64,000 nucleotides of DNA from Actinomyces oris (GTDB lineage Bacteria > Actinomycetota > Actinomycetes > Actinomycetales > Actinomycetaceae), in NCBI RefSeq assembly GCF_006546825.1, contig NZ_VICC01000001.1, forward strand, positions 498,191 through 562,190, in the 5' to 3' direction. The stretch's first letter is position 1; every line of letters starts with the position of its first letter. The position numbers and the translations under genes are program-made. Below the pieces are notes generated by a model, which had not been told where the DNA came from, ran no database searches, and worked only from the letters and a program-made list of their open reading frames with translations. Below, one piece after another: positions 36,345 to 44,746 of the stretch.

Positions 36345-37412
36345 GTGAAACCCGCACGAGCAACCCAGCTCCTCATGACCGCGGGTCTCGCCGTGGCGAC
36401 GGTCACCGCTTGCTTCCCAGTCCAGCCCCAGGGTGCGGGCCCGGGGGCTGCTGCTCTGTCGACCAGTGTCGGCACCGAGCAGGCATCCCCCGGCGGCCCG
36501 GCCAGTGCGGCGGCCTCGGTGCCGCCGGCCGGTAATGCCTCCGTGCCGGCGGCACCGTCGTCGAGCATGGGGGAGACGACCACTGCTGCCCCGTCCGGTG
36601 AGCCCTCCGCCTTGCCGAGCGAGACCGCCGCCTCCCCGTCCGACGCCGCAACCGCCTCGCCCTCGCAGCCCTCCGAGGGCTCGGGTCGGGGGCGCTCCGA
36701 GGTCGAGATCGACGGCTGGAACGTCGACTTCTTCGAGGGTTTTGATGCCTCTATTGAAGACATTGGTTGGGAGCAATACGGCGGTAAGCCTGTCGGCCAG
36801 GGGGCCATGGGCATGAGGTTGAGGAGGGACTCCTTCACCCAGAACGGCGAGCTCATCATCCGCACCCAGTACCAGGATGGTCAGTGGAGCGCCGGTGGTG
36901 CCTCGACCAACAAGGTCTTCGCGGCTTCGCGCGGCCGGTGGGAGGTGCGCGCCAAGTTCCCCCGGGCAAAGGGCATCGGGTATGCGATCCTGTTGTGGCC
37001 CGAGGACCAGGAGTGACCGCCGGAGATCGACTTCGTCGAGGGGCGCTTCCATGGTCCGCCGGTGGTGGGCACCTACCACTGGGGTGATGCCACTCCGAAG
37101 GGACACAAGCAGAAACAAGTGAGCCGCGATAACCCTGACATGGGTGGTTGGCACACGTACGGTGTCATCGTGGAGGACGAGTACATTGCCTTCACCTTCG
37201 ACGGTCAGGAGTGGGGCCGGATCACTCGGGACGACGTCGGTGAGAACATCTCCAGCAAGCGGATGTTCTTCGGGGTCCAGAGCGGGGCGATGGATCCCAA
37301 CGACAAGAACGCCCAATGGTACGAGACCGTCGACGGCGGTGTCCCCGGCCCGCTCACTCCGGCCGTCTCCGACATCCAGATCGACTACGTCGCCCACTAC
37401 ACCAGGGGGTAG
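36345..37412 (+). pseudogene. GH16 glycosidase lipoprotein gene interrupted by one stop codon
   Basis: The GTG at 36345 follows AAAGGAG and starts a lipoprotein signal (LLMTAGLAVATVTAC). A long Pro/Ser/Ala/Thr linker leads to a GH16-like beta-sandwich (DGWNVDFFEGFD, ..NGELIIRTQY, GRWEVRAKFPRAKGIGYAILLWPEDQE). There a TGA at 37014-37016 stops translation. The same frame continues without shift as PPEIDFVEGRFHGPPVVGTYHWG to a TAG at 37412, and EIDFVE is the GH16 catalytic motif (codons 227-232). The family hydrolyses beta-glucans. One base change (TGG to TGA fits the usual Trp) explains the break. A restart at 37062 would lack the catalytic acids. Confidence 0.85.
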
Positions 37413-37598
37413 CTCGGCGCGTTGCGCAGCGCCCTGACTGGTGAGCTCACGTCCCTTGAGGCGATTCACCTGGCGACTGCGACGCTGCTTGACGACCCTC
37501 GCCACCCGGTCACGGTTCTGACTCATGACGCCCGCTTGGCCGACGCCGCCCGGTCCCGAGGCCTGGGCGCGATCGACCCGTTGGGCTATAGCACCTGA
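37413..37598 (+). pseudogene. C-terminal remnant of a PIN-domain (VapC-like) toxin
   Basis: Directly after the GH16 stop and in the same frame, 61 codons read LGALRSALTGELTSLEAIHLATA, LLDDPRHPVTVLTHDARLAD and AARSRGLGAIDPLGYST. The SLEAIHLATA helix and the VLTHDARLADAAR segment are the last two acidic-residue motifs of VapC toxins. The N-terminal half with the first Asp, a start codon and any VapB antitoxin are missing, so it is a relic. Its end overlaps the stop of the nitroreductase gene on the other strand by 13 bases. Confidence 0.7.
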
Positions 37599-38224
37599 TA
37601 GACCTCCTCGAAGGGCAGGCGCGGGTTGCGCTCCTGGTAGGCGTCTGGCCCTGGGTGACCGACGTTGATGACCAGCAGCACCTCCACGTCCTGACCGGCG
37701 AAGAACTCGGCCGCCAATGCCTCGGCGTCATCGCCGTTCATGGGGCCGGCTGCCAGCCCGACGGCGCGAATCGCCTGGATGACGTAGGCCGTCTGGATCA
37801 GTGCTGAGGTGCGCGCCCAACGCGCCCGCATCTCCGCCCCGCCCTCCTCCAGCAGCCGCTGGTAGCGCTCGCCGCGCGGGTGCAGCCGCGGTAGGGACCC
37901 GGCGAAGGACCGATCGGCTGCGCAGACGAGGGTGAGAGGCGCCCCCGCGGCCTGCTCGCGATTGCCGCGAGGAAGACAGGGCAGTATCCGCTCCCGGGCG
38001 GCGGGGGACTGCACGGCCGCCACCCGCAACGGCTGGGCGTTGACCGCTGTCGGCGCCCACTTGGCCAGCTCGTGGATCGCCCGCAGCTGGGCGTCCGTCA
38101 CCGGTTCGTCGGTGAAGGTGTAGGCGGTGCGTGCCCCGCCGAACAGCAGCGAGGCATCGGACTCGGTCAGGACGGACTCGCCGGGCACGGGGCCCGGAAC
38201 CGGAACGGGGGAGACGACTGCCAT
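37586..38224 (-). CDS. Nitroreductase family protein (RutE/HadB-like)
   Basis: A 212-residue FMN-dependent reductase. The ATG at 38224 (after CGAGG) is preferred to a longer frame to 38455, whose first 77 codons show no family sequence. ALLFGGARTAYTFTDEPVTDAQLRAIHELAKWAPTAVNAQPLRV matches the N-terminus of the RutE/HadB group (malonic semialdehyde reductase-like), including the Pro-x-x-x-Asn-x-Gln-Pro flavin contact. RAVGLAAGPMNGDDAEALAAEFF and VLLVINVGHPG are typical of the C-terminal half. A pyrimidine catabolism context is absent, so the substrate is open. Confidence 0.85.
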   Translation of the reverse strand: MAVVSPVPVPGPVPGESVLTESDASLLFGGARTAYTFTDEPVTDAQLRAIHELAKWAPTAVNAQPLRVAAVQSPAARERILPCLPRGNREQAAGAPLTLVCAADRSFAGSLPRLHPRGERYQRLLEEGGAEMRARWARTSALIQTAYVIQAIRAVGLAAGPMNGDDAEALAAEFFAGQDVEVLLVINVGHPGPDAYQERNPRLPFEEVYQVL

Positions 38225-38563
38225 GCCTCGATTGAAGCACGTGCCGTCTCCCCCGCGGTGGAATGGCCGGTCGGGTACCGGCCCTTCGGGCGGTGACCAG
38301 TCCTTAGGCAGCCTTACTGGCCGCCGCCCGATGCTATGGATGATGTCTCCCGAGGTGTTCTTGTCGTTGCTCTGTGCCTCCTCCCTTCCTGCTTCTTCTG
38401 TCTTTCCTTGGCCAGGTGGGCGGGTGTGCGCCGTCCTGTGGACATCAGACAACACGAGGGGATGTTGTGGTGGTGTTGAGGCTATTGCTTATGTCGTTGC
38501 AACATGCGAACCCTCTGGGACATCTCGGTGGGTGCGTCGACGCTGCAGATATGTGACTGCGGC
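38225..38563. other. Intergenic region, no gene seen
   Basis: This gap lies between the nitroreductase start and the end of the SdpI-like gene, and should contain the nitroreductase promoter on the minus strand. I see a pyrimidine-rich tract (38370-38410) and a short ACAACA/TGTTGT inverted pair near 38452-38470, but no frame that resembles a protein. Confidence 0.5.
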
Positions 38564-39271
38564 TTACGGGTGGCGGTGCCGTGGCCTGCTCAAACGCATG
38601 GCCCTGACCAGGGAGGCAACCAGAAGGGTCACGGTGATGGCTACTGCTCCGCTGCCTCCGATCGCCAGACCCAGCCACGGGCTGGCGGTGGTGCCCGCAA
38701 TCGTGGCCAGGCCGACGACGACCATCGAGATGCCCGCGCTGCGGCTCATCGAGCGTTGAGCGACGATGAGGGCATTGAGCCAGGAGTCATTCGTCTCGAC
38801 GTCGGACTGCGCGATGGGGAGATAGATGCCCAGAAGGACCAGCAGGGCGCCCAGGCTCATCGCCACCAGCGTGAGCGCGGAGGTCTCGGAGCCCGTGTGG
38901 AGGCCGACGACGAAGACGTGCATGGCGCACATCACTAGGCAAAGCCCGGCCTGCGTCGCGGTGCGGACCCGTGCGGCACTGCGGTCGTAGCGGGGCATTG
39001 GCATGCTGGTGAGGGAGGAGAACTTCGTGTTCACCCAGGGGCTGATCGCCATCAGTGAGGAGACCAGCACGAGGGTCACCGGCATTGCCGACGCGCTAAA
39101 GCCTCGGGGGATGATGCTCGCGCCGTGGCTGCCGCCGGCCTCCCGTGTGACGATGGTGGGCGCCATCTCCGGCCAGTGCACGGCGCTCCAGGCGATCATG
39201 AAGGCCAGGGCGATCGCCGCAGCGATAACAACTCCGGCGGGAAAACGAGTTGGGCGGTTCTCGGTTGTCAT
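38564..39271 (-). CDS. SdpI/DUF1648-like membrane protein
   Basis: A 235-residue membrane protein with about six helices. The N-terminal part (AGVVIAAAIALAFMIAW, then WPEMAPTIVTR...GGSHGASIIPRG) is the DUF1648 pattern of a helix, a short loop with Pro residues and a second helix. It overlaps the ArsR gene before it by four bases. In Bacillus the SdpR/SdpI pair gives immunity to a peptide toxin, and SdpI sequesters the repressor SdpR at the membrane. Here the homology is of the family type only; immunity is an inference. Confidence 0.7.
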   Translation of the reverse strand: MTTENRPTRFPAGVVIAAAIALAFMIAWSAVHWPEMAPTIVTREAGGSHGASIIPRGFSASAMPVTLVLVSSLMAISPWVNTKFSSLTSMPMPRYDRSAARVRTATQAGLCLVMCAMHVFVVGLHTGSETSALTLVAMSLGALLVLLGIYLPIAQSDVETNDSWLNALIVAQRSMSRSAGISMVVVGLATIAGTTASPWLGLAIGGSGAVAITVTLLVASLVRAMRLSRPRHRHP

Positions 39272-39594
39272 GGTTCTCTCCGTTCCTGAGCGAGGCGGAC
39301 GGTGGGATCGGGGGCTTTGAGCGTGCCGCCCAGGGAGGCGAGCAGCAGCATGGCCTCGTCAATGAGGGTGAGGTTGACGCGGTACTGGATCTCGGTGCCG
39401 CGGCGACGGGTGTCGACCAGCTCGGCCTCGCGCAGCGTGCGCAGGTGGCCCGACAGGGTTGATCCTGAGACGCCGACGGCGTCGGCGATCTCGCCGACCT
39501 TGACGTAGTCGTGATCGCGCAGAAAGGCCAGGATCGCGCGCCGTGTGGGGTGCCCCAGGGCGGCGAAGACTCCTGATTCGGTATTTCGCGACAT
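39268..39594 (-). CDS. ArsR-family regulator, SdpR-like
   Basis: A 108-residue winged-helix repressor: VFAALGHPTRRAILAFLRDHD, then VKVGEIADAVGVSGSTLSGHLRTLREAELVDTRRRGTEIQYRVN. No Cys metal sites are present, as in SdpR. It is the first gene of an operon with the SdpI-like membrane protein (ATGA overlap). A perfect inverted repeat TTCGGTAT/ATACCGAA covers its own start codon, which suggests direct self-repression. Confidence 0.87.
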   Translation of the reverse strand: MSRNTESGVFAALGHPTRRAILAFLRDHDYVKVGEIADAVGVSGSTLSGHLRTLREAELVDTRRRGTEIQYRVNLTLIDEAMLLLASLGGTLKAPDPTVRLAQERREP

Positions 39595-39600
39595 ACCGAA
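39577..39600. promoter_or_regulatory. Putative operator over the ArsR start codon
   Basis: TTCGGTAT (39577-39584) and ATACCGAA (39593-39600) form a perfect 8-base inverted repeat with an 8-base spacer; the start codon of the regulator (39592-39594) lies in the spacer edge and right arm. Length and symmetry fit an ArsR-family site. Confidence 0.6.
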
Positions 39601-39677
39601 ATAGTACTCCGGGCGCCGTCGGCCCGCGCGTTGAACGAGCTGGAACGGGCCCGGAGCGGAAGGTGAGTGTGATGCGT

Positions 39678-40463
39678 TCAGTGCAGGAGGAGGGTCAGGA
39701 AGGCGCTGAGGTTGTTGAGGCAGTGGATGCTCGCCGGGTAGAGCAGGTTGCGGTCGGTCTTGACATAGAGCAGCCCGCAGCTGAGCCCGAAGAAGGCGTG
39801 CGGGATGACGCTCAGTACCTCGGAGAGCGCGAACGAGTGCATGTGCAGCGCACCGAACAGGACGCTGGAGACGACAACAGCCACCCAGGTCGGTGCGAAG
39901 CGCTTGATGAGCCCAATGAGGAGCTGACGGAAGAACATCTCCTCCACAATCGGCCCCACGATCCCGAGCACGACGACGATGATGATCGGCGGGAACATCT
40001 GAATGACTTCGGCAACGCTGGCGTCATTCTGCAGGATTGTTCCGGACAGGCCGGCGAGGTTGAGCAGGGCCGAGGACGCCAGGCCGCCGACGAGCTCGAT
40101 CACCAAGGTGGCGAGTCCGCCCACGATGAGAGTGAGGACGGCCCGCCGCTTACGGGCCGCAACCTGACGGGCGGCCCGGGCTAGCGGGTGGCGGAAAGCG
40201 ACGCAACCGACGGCGAAGAGAGCGATGTAGAGCGCGAGGCCGGTTGCGGGGCCGGCGTCCCCAGGGATGAGAAAGTGACCGAGGTGGAGGGGGAAGAAGA
40301 AGGCGTAGACGCTCGTGAAGATGACCAGCGCGACGGTGCTCAGTCGGTCGGGCCGGGTGCTTGCGGTCGGAGCCGAGACCGGAGCAGAGTCCGACGGCGA
40401 AGGATTCGGTACTCCGAAGGCGGTTGGCGTCTGCTGGGGCAGGGACGTGCGGGAGGTGCTCAT
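39678..40463 (-). CDS. CPBP-family intramembrane metalloprotease
   Basis: A 261-residue protein with a polar N-terminus of about 40 residues and about seven helices. The CPBP motifs are intact: GPIVEEMFFRQLLIG (EExxxR), FGALHMHSF (second His motif) and SIHCLNNLSAF (His/Asn). Relatives include CAAX prenyl proteases and self-immunity proteins of bacteriocin systems. It is monocistronic and adjacent to the SdpR/SdpI pair, which makes a role in peptide processing or immunity possible but unproved. Confidence 0.87.
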   Translation of the reverse strand: MSTSRTSLPQQTPTAFGVPNPSPSDSAPVSAPTASTRPDRLSTVALVIFTSVYAFFFPLHLGHFLIPGDAGPATGLALYIALFAVGCVAFRHPLARAARQVAARKRRAVLTLIVGGLATLVIELVGGLASSALLNLAGLSGTILQNDASVAEVIQMFPPIIIVVVLGIVGPIVEEMFFRQLLIGLIKRFAPTWVAVVVSSVLFGALHMHSFALSEVLSVIPHAFFGLSCGLLYVKTDRNLLYPASIHCLNNLSAFLTLLLH

Positions 40464-40814
40464 GGCCGGAAGTGTGGGGCGGCCGGCCTGTGAGCCACAT
40501 CGCCCCGGCGGCTGAGCCTCGGTGCGCCCCTCGGACCCTGGTTCGTCAGACTCCGGTTCGACTCTCTAAGCCTTGCTGAGCTGCCTGAGCGCATGTGTGG
40601 TCGGCTGTCGTGGGGTTGGAAGACTGTGCACTAAGCGTAAAAATAAGGGACAATTGTCAAGCAGTCGCATTTCAGTTTCTACTCCCAGCAACAGTGAAAA
40701 ATGTGTGTATCAATGCGATTGCATTTTATGGCTGCGTGAGTTATTACTGCCTCTGGAGTGCTTCAATTCTATCGGCTAGCCGCCCACCATCCCTTCTCCT
40801 GACTCGAGGCTCTC
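40464..40814. other. Intergenic region with an AT-rich promoter-like stretch
   Basis: From about 40630 to 40775 base composition changes to AT-rich, with a perfect palindrome GACAATTGTC (40649-40658 area) and an AATGC/GCATT pair around 40708-40722. This is probably the promoter region for the Excalibur lipoprotein gene at 40815. No gene is seen. Confidence 0.45.
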
Positions 40815-41324
40815 GTGAACGCGCCCTTTTTGTCCCCTATTCCTCCCATATTTTCCCGTTCGTCTGTTTCATCAGTGTCTTCCTCGACGTCGAAGCGGCG
40901 GGGGCTGTTGAGGACCTCGGCTCCCCTGCTCCTCGCCCTGGTTCTTGGCGTCGGGCTCGCCGGCTGTGACGACACCGCCAGCACCAGCAGTGATGCTCCG
41001 TCTTCGACTGCGCCGGCCGAGTCGCAGCAGGACTCCGGCAGTGACGGCTCCGCTGACTCCGAGGAGGCGCCTGCTGAGGAGCCCGCTGCGAAGCCGACGG
41101 ACGACTCGTCTGGCGGGAGCGGCTGGTTCGGTGGCAGTGACTCGGGCTCTGGAGAGGGCTCCCAGGGGGAGACGACCCCCGAGCCTGAGCCTCAGAAGGA
41201 GTTCTACGCCAACTGTGACGACGCCAAGGCTGCCGGGGCTGCACCGATGTACAAGGGTGACCCTGGCTATCGGCCCGAGCTGGATCGGGATAAGGACGGC
41301 ATCGCCTGCGATCAAAATAAGTAA
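40815..41324 (+). CDS. Excalibur-domain lipoprotein 1
   Basis: A 169-residue lipoprotein. GTG at 40815 follows CGAGGCTCTC, the same leader as the next gene. Signal: APLLLALVLGVGLAGC with the lipobox Cys, then a Ser/Asp/Glu/Pro-rich linker and a C-terminal Excalibur domain ([40 protein letters not shown]). The DxDxDG-like loop DRDKDGIAC is a calcium-binding motif and the two Cys flank it. Displayed at the cell surface; partner unknown. A hairpin terminator follows. Confidence 0.85.
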   Translation: MNAPFLSPIPPIFSRSSVSSVSSSTSKRRGLLRTSAPLLLALVLGVGLAGCDDTASTSSDAPSSTAPAESQQDSGSDGSADSEEAPAEEPAAKPTDDSSGGSGWFGGSDSGSGEGSQGETTPEPEPQKEFYANCDDAKAAGAAPMYKGDPGYRPELDRDKDGIACDQNK

Positions 41325-41392
41325 GGCCTGACTATTGCTGCGGCGAGCCAATGTCGGCTCTTGCTACTCCAGATCTCATTTTCGCGTGTCCC

Positions 41393-41424
41393 GTCATGCC
41401 GCGTCGAGTGCTATGCGGCATGAC
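41393..41424 (+). terminator. Hairpin after Excalibur gene 1
   Basis: A perfect 10-base stem GTCATGCCGC (41393-41402) and GCGGCATGAC (41415-41424) with a 12-base loop, 68 bases past the stop. No strong U-run follows. Confidence 0.6.
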
Positions 41425-41468
41425 GTGGCGTAACGCATTGTCTTTCACTTTTCCTTTTCGAGGCTCTC

Positions 41469-42041
41469 ATGAAGAATTTTCCTGTCTACTCCGTCTTTTT
41501 GCGATCGTTCCACGCCGGTGCTGGTCGGCCGGCAACTCCGATGTCCTGTCGCCAGAAGGTGACGCTGAGGTCGGTGTCTGCGGCCCTTGCCATGGCGACC
41601 TGCGCCGGCCTGGCCGGGTGCGGGGTTCCATCCGTGGCTGACGATGTGGACTCGCCGGTACCGGCACCCTCGCCGACGGCGACTGCTTCGGCGTCGCCGT
41701 CACCCACTCCGACTCCCTCTCCGTCGCCTACTCCGAGTCCCACCCCATCCCCGACCCCGAGTCCTACGCCGTCGCCGATTCCGACGACGCAGGCCCCGCC
41801 CCCCGAGCCCTCGACGCCGCCTGAGACGCAGGAGCCCGAGCCGACGCCGGAGGCGGATACGCAGGGTGGCGGTGGTGGGGCGGCTCCCGCACCCGCTCCG
41901 GAGCCGAAGCAGGAGAGCACGTACTACCCCAACTGCAAGGCTGCAAAGGCAGCAGGCGCTGCTCCCTTGTACCGAGGTGATCCCGGGTATCGCGAGGACC
42001 TGGATCGAGACAAGGATGGCGTCGCCTGCGAAATCAAGTAA
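41469..42041 (+). CDS. Excalibur-domain lipoprotein 2
   Basis: A 190-residue lipoprotein, ATG at 41469 after CGAGGCTCTC. Signal peptide [13 protein letters not shown] with lipobox Cys, a long spacer of Pro-Ser/Thr-Pro repeats ([17 protein letters not shown]), a Pro/Glu linker, and the Excalibur domain [20 protein letters not shown], then DRDKDGVAC. The domain is highly similar to that of the gene before, so the two arose by tandem duplication and then diverged in their spacers. The spacer repeat may vary in length between strains. Surface-exposed, calcium-binding by family. Confidence 0.87.
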   Translation: MKNFPVYSVFLRSFHAGAGRPATPMSCRQKVTLRSVSAALAMATCAGLAGCGVPSVADDVDSPVPAPSPTATASASPSPTPTPSPSPTPSPTPSPTPSPTPSPIPTTQAPPPEPSTPPETQEPEPTPEADTQGGGGGAAPAPAPEPKQESTYYPNCKAAKAAGAAPLYRGDPGYREDLDRDKDGVACEIK

Positions 42042-42098
42042 GGTCCCGTCGAGGTCTGCCGTCTCGAGCGGTGGTGGCGCGAGAGTCTCCCCGGCTCC

Positions 42099-42142
42099 AT
42101 GTGCGTCGTTCGCAACGTCCAGGCGTCGCGAACGGCGCACAT
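42099..42142 (+). terminator. Terminator hairpin after Excalibur gene 2
   Basis: ATGTGCGTCGTTCGC (42099-42113) pairs with GCGAACGGCGCACAT (42128-42142) with one G-U pair and a 14-base loop. The remaining sequence to 42299 shows no gene. Confidence 0.65.
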
Positions 42143-42299
42143 CGGCTGGGAGCGGCCCGTGGGCTTAAGGCTTCGCTGACACTGCCTGAGGTGACTGGGC
42201 TGCCGACTGACGCTGGTTCGAGCCCTTACCGTGAGGACAAGTAGTTGCCGGGATTCCACACAAGCAGCCTCGTCTGGAACCCTGCCGCCGGGTACCCAT

Positions 42300-42806
42300 C
42301 TACTCGGCCCGGGCTTCAGCGGATCTCTGGTGGTCCTTGGTCGCTGCGGTGACTGCGTGGGCTACGAGCCCTGCTGCATCGTCAGAGTCCTCGTGCTCCC
42401 AGATGTGGATAACCGTCCATCCAAGGGCGTTGAGCTTCTCATCGGTGTCACGGTCGCGGGCCTGGTTCCTCGCGATCTTCCACCTCCACCACTCGGAGTT
42501 CCGGCCGGGCATGGTCCCGTGCTCAGGGCAGCCGTGCCAGAAGCAGCCATCGACCTGTACTGCCACTTTCTTCCCGGGGAAAGCAATGTCGACCTTGCGA
42601 CGTGGAATCCCCGGGACCTTGTACTGCACCCGATACCGCAGTCCTATCCGCCACAGCGCTCGCCGCAGTTCCATCTCAGGGGAGGTGTCACGCCGTGACA
42701 GGTTGGAGTAGCGAGTGCTCACCTTCGGATCGGCGGGCTTGTCTCGTGCCGGTTCGGGAGCGTGCAGCGGGTCGGACGAGGCATCATCCGATATCGCAGG
42801 CTGCAT
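42300..42806 (-). CDS. vsr: Very short patch repair endonuclease
   Basis: A 168-residue endonuclease that nicks next to T-G mismatches formed when 5-methylcytosine is deaminated. The N-terminal motif DTSPEMELRRALW, the catalytic Asp73 in KVDIAFPGKKVAVQVDG, and CFWHGCPEHG...WWRWKIARNQARD are the classic Vsr set. It lies three bases after the C5-methyltransferase gene, the expected partner that generates the lesion. About 35 extra hydrophilic residues precede the core; the start is not certain. Confidence 0.93.
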   Translation of the reverse strand: MQPAISDDASSDPLHAPEPARDKPADPKVSTRYSNLSRRDTSPEMELRRALWRIGLRYRVQYKVPGIPRRKVDIAFPGKKVAVQVDGCFWHGCPEHGTMPGRNSEWWRWKIARNQARDRDTDEKLNALGWTVIHIWEHEDSDDAAGLVAHAVTAATKDHQRSAEARAE

Positions 42807-42809
42807 ACA

Positions 42810-44159
42810 TCACCTCGTCAGTAGCTTGCGGACCGCCTCATCAGGACTTGCTGGAGCGGCATCTACCGCATTGAGGATACGGCGGCCGGACGCTGTCGAC
42901 TCGAGGATGTGGCGGTCGCGCTCACAGTGCATCTTGAGCACGTTCCAGACCACGCCTACGTTGACGCCGTTTCCCAGCTGCTTGTAGGTCTTGGCGTCAG
43001 GTTGGCCGGCAAAGGAGAACTCATCGGGGAACCCCTGAAGGCGGGCGGCCTCCCGAGGTGCCAGTCGGCGACGTTTCTTACCGACGATGCTGGTCTGTGT
43101 GATGGCGACAAGTGCGGGAACGTAGGTGGGCGGCTTCGCGCGCAGACCGGACGGGCGGAAGTGCATGAGGCAGTCCCAGAGAGACTCGATGTCCTGTGCC
43201 TGCCACTCGAGCTTGCGGCGCGACGGCGGGAAGTTCTTCACGCCAGAGGTGGTCTTCCATGCCTGGCACCAGGCCGCGTTGCCGGTGAAGAGCTGCGCGT
43301 TCTTGCGCAGGAAGTTCATCTTCCAGGCGGGAACGTCATCGAGCTCGCCCGACTCGATCTGGATCTCCAGGTCCTCGATTGTCTGCCACGCATCGACCCA
43401 AATGGGGAATCCAGGTAGCTTCTTCCCCGGATTGTGGTGGCGAAACCGCTGCACCCAGTCGTCCCAGGCGTAGATCCAGTCCTTCTCGGCATCCGACAGG
43501 TCGTAGCCCTCTACGTCAGCGAGCAGGTAGTCATCTATCTGCCAGTCGACTGGCCCATCCGCGTACAGCTCTCTAGGCCTCGCCACAGGCTGGGGTTCCG
43601 TTGACTCGATGCCGTTGGGGTCGTAGGTGGCGGTGATGAAGACTCGCTCCCTGACCTGGGGCCGCCCTCCCCGCTCTGGTCCGAGCTGATGTGGCGAGAG
43701 GATGGCGGGGGTGTCTGCGACGCGATACCCCTCCTCCCTCAGGGACTCGACGATGACCTCCCACTCGTGGGCGTGGCGCGGTCCGGCAAGATTCCGAACG
43801 TTCTCGAGGAGAAGCACCGTGGGGTGGCGCTCCTGGACGATCTTGAGGATGTTGAAGTAGAGCGTGCCCCGCACCTCGTCCAGCATCCCGGCCTGGGCGC
43901 CGGACTTAGAGAAGGGCTGACATGGGAACCCGGCGGCGAGGATGTCGTGGGGCTGGATCCTCTCGGAAACACCGTGTTCGCCCGCATCAACTGTGATGTC
44001 GCCGAGGGCACCGATGCCCCAGTTCTGCTCGTAGATGCGGGCGGCGTCCTTGTCGATTTCTACCGCGTAGGTGCATTGGCCGCCCATCCCAGACAGGGCC
44101 GCGTGGAAACCCCCGATACCCGCGAACAGGTCAACGTAGTAGAAGGGGATGGTAGGCAC
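42810..44159 (-). CDS. DNA (cytosine-5) methyltransferase
   Basis: A 449-residue C5-methyltransferase starting at GTG. Motif I DLFAGIGGF, motif IV GFPCQPFS with catalytic Cys80, motif VI LLLENVRNL, motif VIII QVRERVFITA, a target-recognition region of about 190 residues including PGFPIWVDAW, motif IX RRRLAPREAARLQGFP and motif X KQLGNGVNV. It should protect host DNA from the nuclease encoded divergently and forms an operon with vsr. Recognition sequence cannot be predicted. GC is lower than in the core genes. Confidence 0.94.
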   Translation of the reverse strand: MPTIPFYYVDLFAGIGGFHAALSGMGGQCTYAVEIDKDAARIYEQNWGIGALGDITVDAGEHGVSERIQPHDILAAGFPCQPFSKSGAQAGMLDEVRGTLYFNILKIVQERHPTVLLLENVRNLAGPRHAHEWEVIVESLREEGYRVADTPAILSPHQLGPERGGRPQVRERVFITATYDPNGIESTEPQPVARPRELYADGPVDWQIDDYLLADVEGYDLSDAEKDWIYAWDDWVQRFRHHNPGKKLPGFPIWVDAWQTIEDLEIQIESGELDDVPAWKMNFLRKNAQLFTGNAAWCQAWKTTSGVKNFPPSRRKLEWQAQDIESLWDCLMHFRPSGLRAKPPTYVPALVAITQTSIVGKKRRRLAPREAARLQGFPDEFSFAGQPDAKTYKQLGNGVNVGVVWNVLKMHCERDRHILESTASGRRILNAVDAAPASPDEAVRKLLTR

Positions 44160-44746
44160 GGAATAAGCTTAGCCGGTTGAGAGCCAAAAGCCGGCCCGAC
44201 CTCACGAAACTGCAGAAGATCACAAAGTCGTTACTGAAAGGTGTCGCCTATATGTCGAGTATTGCGATGCGCTGCCGAGCATGGCCACGGATCGCACCAG
44301 GCTGTCGGAGCGCAACAAATAGGCGCGGACCAGATGAATACTGACAAAAACACGCGACTGCAGAGGTGACTCGCTGTAAGGGCAACAGTGTGGTTGCTGA
44401 TGGCCATCCTGTACCGATCGCACTTATCGTAAGATCTGTCCATACTAACGAAACGGACCCCTGTTGGGGTGCTCAGCTACGTTCTAGTCAACATCCGGTG
44501 AAGCGGGCTCAACAGGACTACGATCCAGGCTGACGCATCTGCAACGCAACGCTCAAAAGCCCAGGAGGCAGAATCAGTGTAGAGCGTAGCTGGACCAACC
44601 GCAGTTCAGCAGAACGGACCGAAATCAACCAACTGAAGGAATTAATGAGGTCACCCAACCGCTCGTCCCAGCATCATGGGCAAAACCAATCATACTAGCC
44701 ATGCCGTTCTAACCACACCTGTCCCTATCAACTAAGGTAATCAACA
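44160..44746. other. Divergent control region of the defence island
   Basis: This 587-base gap between the methyltransferase and the DUF262 gene has no frame that resembles a protein. It is markedly less GC-rich than the core genome. A small hairpin ACCCC-TGTT-GGGGT lies near 44457-44470. Both promoters must lie here, and there is room for a small RNA or leader; I cannot identify one. Confidence 0.5.

Noticed and set aside
40545-40575. GGTTCGACTC resembling a tRNA T-loop
   Set aside because: The T-stem does not pair and there is no cloverleaf upstream.
42205-42240. GGTTCGAGCCC resembling a tRNA T-loop
   Set aside because: No matching acceptor, D or anticodon arms could be folded around it.
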